Shown in pieces: positions 6,207-6,948 of a DNA stretch of 6,948 bases. Position 1 is the stretch's first letter, and each line of letters opens with the position of its first letter. The position numbers and the translations under genes were made by a program. The notes below the pieces were generated by a model. It searched no databases. It was not told the origin of the DNA and was given only the letters and a program-made list of their open reading frames with translations. The stretch is from assembly GCA_938018155.1 (NCBI GenBank), contig CALIIG010000019.1, positions 1 through 6,948 of the forward strand, given 5' to 3'. Source of the stretch: an uncultured Prevotella sp. GTDB taxonomy: Bacteria > Bacteroidota > Bacteroidia > Bacteroidales > Bacteroidaceae.

Positions 6207-6948
6207 ATGAATGTCAAAAGTTTGATGATAATATCCTGCATGGCCGTTCTGTCGAATAGCAGTGTATATGCTGGTCGTACAGGGATTGATGTTTCAGAGG
6301 CGGTCAAAACTGCCGTTGGCGTGGGCCGTGAATTGCCCCAACAGCAAGGCAAACAGTCGCAGGGTCGCGTAATCGACGAGCAGGGCAACCCCATTATAGG
6401 GGCTACTGTTACACAAAAAGGGACGAATAACCGCGCCGTTACCGATGTTGACGGCTACTTTACATTGCAGGCACCAGCCAGGTCAACGCTGGTAGTTTCG
6501 TACGTGGGCTACGAAACGAGCGAGGTAAAAGCGGGTCGTCATATCAGTGTGGTGCTGAAAGAGAGCGACAATTTGCTCAACGAGGTGGTGGCCGTAGGCT
6601 ACGGTGTGCAGAAAGTAGGAACGGTAACGGGTTCGGTTTCTCAAATCAAGACCGACAAAATAACCGTTGCTCCCATCGGCAATGTGACGAATGCACTCGG
6701 CGGTCAGCTCCCGGGGTTGATTACAAAACAGGAGTCAGGCATTCCCGGACAAGACGATTCGCAACTGTATATTCGCTATTTCAATGCACCTTTAATTATA
6801 GTTGATGGTGTCGAAGCATCGTTATCGGCCTTGGATCCCAGCCAAATTGAGAGCATTTCCATATTGAAAGACGGTGCCGCATCAATATACGGTGCCCGCG
6901 CCGGCAATGGCGTTATCCTTGTTACCACCAAGCGAGGTGCCGCCGGCA
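6207..6948 (+). CDS. SusC-like TonB-dependent outer-membrane receptor, N-terminal part, truncated by window edge
   Basis: The frame is open from the ATG at 6207 to the last base (247 codons visible; SusC proteins are usually around 1000 residues). A signal peptide covers about 1-22 (cleavage near VYA/GR). A polar linker (about 23-51) precedes a carboxypeptidase-regulatory-like domain at about 53-118, with GRVIDEQGNPIIGATV, TDVDGYF and VSYVGYET. The TonB-box-like motif EVVAVGYG is at 126-133. The plug follows: NALGGQLPGL (162-171), IIVDGVE (197-203), IESISILKDGAASIYGARAGNGVILVTTKRG-type residues from 214 on. This marks a SusC/RagA receptor that, with a SusD lipoprotein expected just downstream, imports oligosaccharides. 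The plug loop before IIVDG reads IRYFNAPL, where many relatives have IRG. The 43-base leader (6164-6206) is A/T-rich, and I see no clear promoter or terminator hairpin in it, so transcription may continue from the transporter gene. Confidence 0.9.
   Translation, partial: MNVKSLMIISCMAVLSNSSVYAGRTGIDVSEAVKTAVGVGRELPQQQGKQSQGRVIDEQGNPIIGATVTQKGTNNRAVTDVDGYFTLQAPARSTLVVSYVGYETSEVKAGRHISVVLKESDNLLNEVVAVGYGVQKVGTVTGSVSQIKTDKITVAPIGNVTNALGGQLPGLITKQESGIPGQDDSQLYIRYFNAPLIIVDGVEASLSALDPSQIESISILKDGAASIYGARAGNGVILVTTKRGAAG

Larger units (their letters stand above)
1..6948 (+). other. putative polysaccharide utilization locus / single operon segment
   Basis: Six consecutive same-strand genes have gaps of 22, 30, at most 18, 12 and 43 bases. 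They encode two glycoside hydrolases, a kinase, an isomerase, an inner-membrane symporter and a SusC-like receptor, which together form a pathway from glycan import to phosphorylated sugar. No regulator (hybrid two-component, ECF sigma/anti-sigma or AraC) and no SusD gene is inside the window; these would be expected outside it. The placement of the enzymes and cytosolic genes upstream of the receptor is inferred to be one transcript, not shown. Confidence 0.7.

Noticed and set aside
6191..6394. A 67-codon minus-strand open frame over the start of the SusC-like gene
   Set aside because: The + strand here encodes a signal peptide and the start of the carboxypeptidase-regulatory-like domain, so the minus frame is incidental.
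6774..6800. An apparent in-frame deletion in the SusC plug after IR
   Set aside because: From memory, a SusC subfamily with an equally short loop (IRGFGNAL-type) exists, so the length is likely normal. Only the Gly to Tyr change remains noteworthy.

Overview
The window looks like part of a polysaccharide utilization locus (PUL) from a Bacteroidales bacterium, most likely Prevotella-like. The main reasons are a SusC-type TonB-dependent receptor (carboxypeptidase-regulatory-like domain, then a TonB-box-like motif, then a plug), exported glycoside hydrolases, an FHS-type sugar symporter, A/T-rich leaders with little Shine-Dalgarno signal, and roughly balanced base composition judged by eye. The genus is inferred from protein style only.

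Layout, all on the + strand: (1) 1-948, the C-terminal part of a GH78 alpha-L-rhamnosidase-like enzyme, cut by the left edge; (2) 971-3373, a complete exported GH2 enzyme of the beta-mannosidase type; (3) 3404-4369, a ROK-family sugar kinase lacking the classical zinc cysteines; (4) 4388-4972 (or from 4370), a SIS-domain isomerase very close to the phosphoheptose isomerase GmhA; (5) 4985-6163, an MFS transporter of the fucose/glucose/GlcNAc symporter (FHS) type; (6) 6207-6948, the N-terminal 247 residues of a SusC-like outer-membrane receptor, cut by the right edge. The gaps are 22, 30, 0-18, 12 and 43 bases. I see no promoter or terminator between genes, so one transcript is likely. No stretch over 50 bases is non-coding.

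Working model (inference): a glycan carrying alpha-L-rhamnose and beta-linked mannose, or a related sugar, enters through the SusC-like receptor. The GH78 and GH2 enzymes trim it in the periplasm. The symporter takes a released monosaccharide across the inner membrane, the ROK protein phosphorylates it, and the GmhA-like protein converts the aldose phosphate to a ketose phosphate for central metabolism.

The most interesting part is the kinase-isomerase-transporter cassette. A GmhA-type isomerase normally belongs to ADP-heptose synthesis for lipopolysaccharide. Here it sits in a catabolic setting, with no other heptose-pathway gene in view. It may act on mannose 6-phosphate, or it may support heptose salvage by running GmhA chemistry in reverse. 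RNA genes, CRISPR arrays, insertion sequences and notable repeats were not seen.
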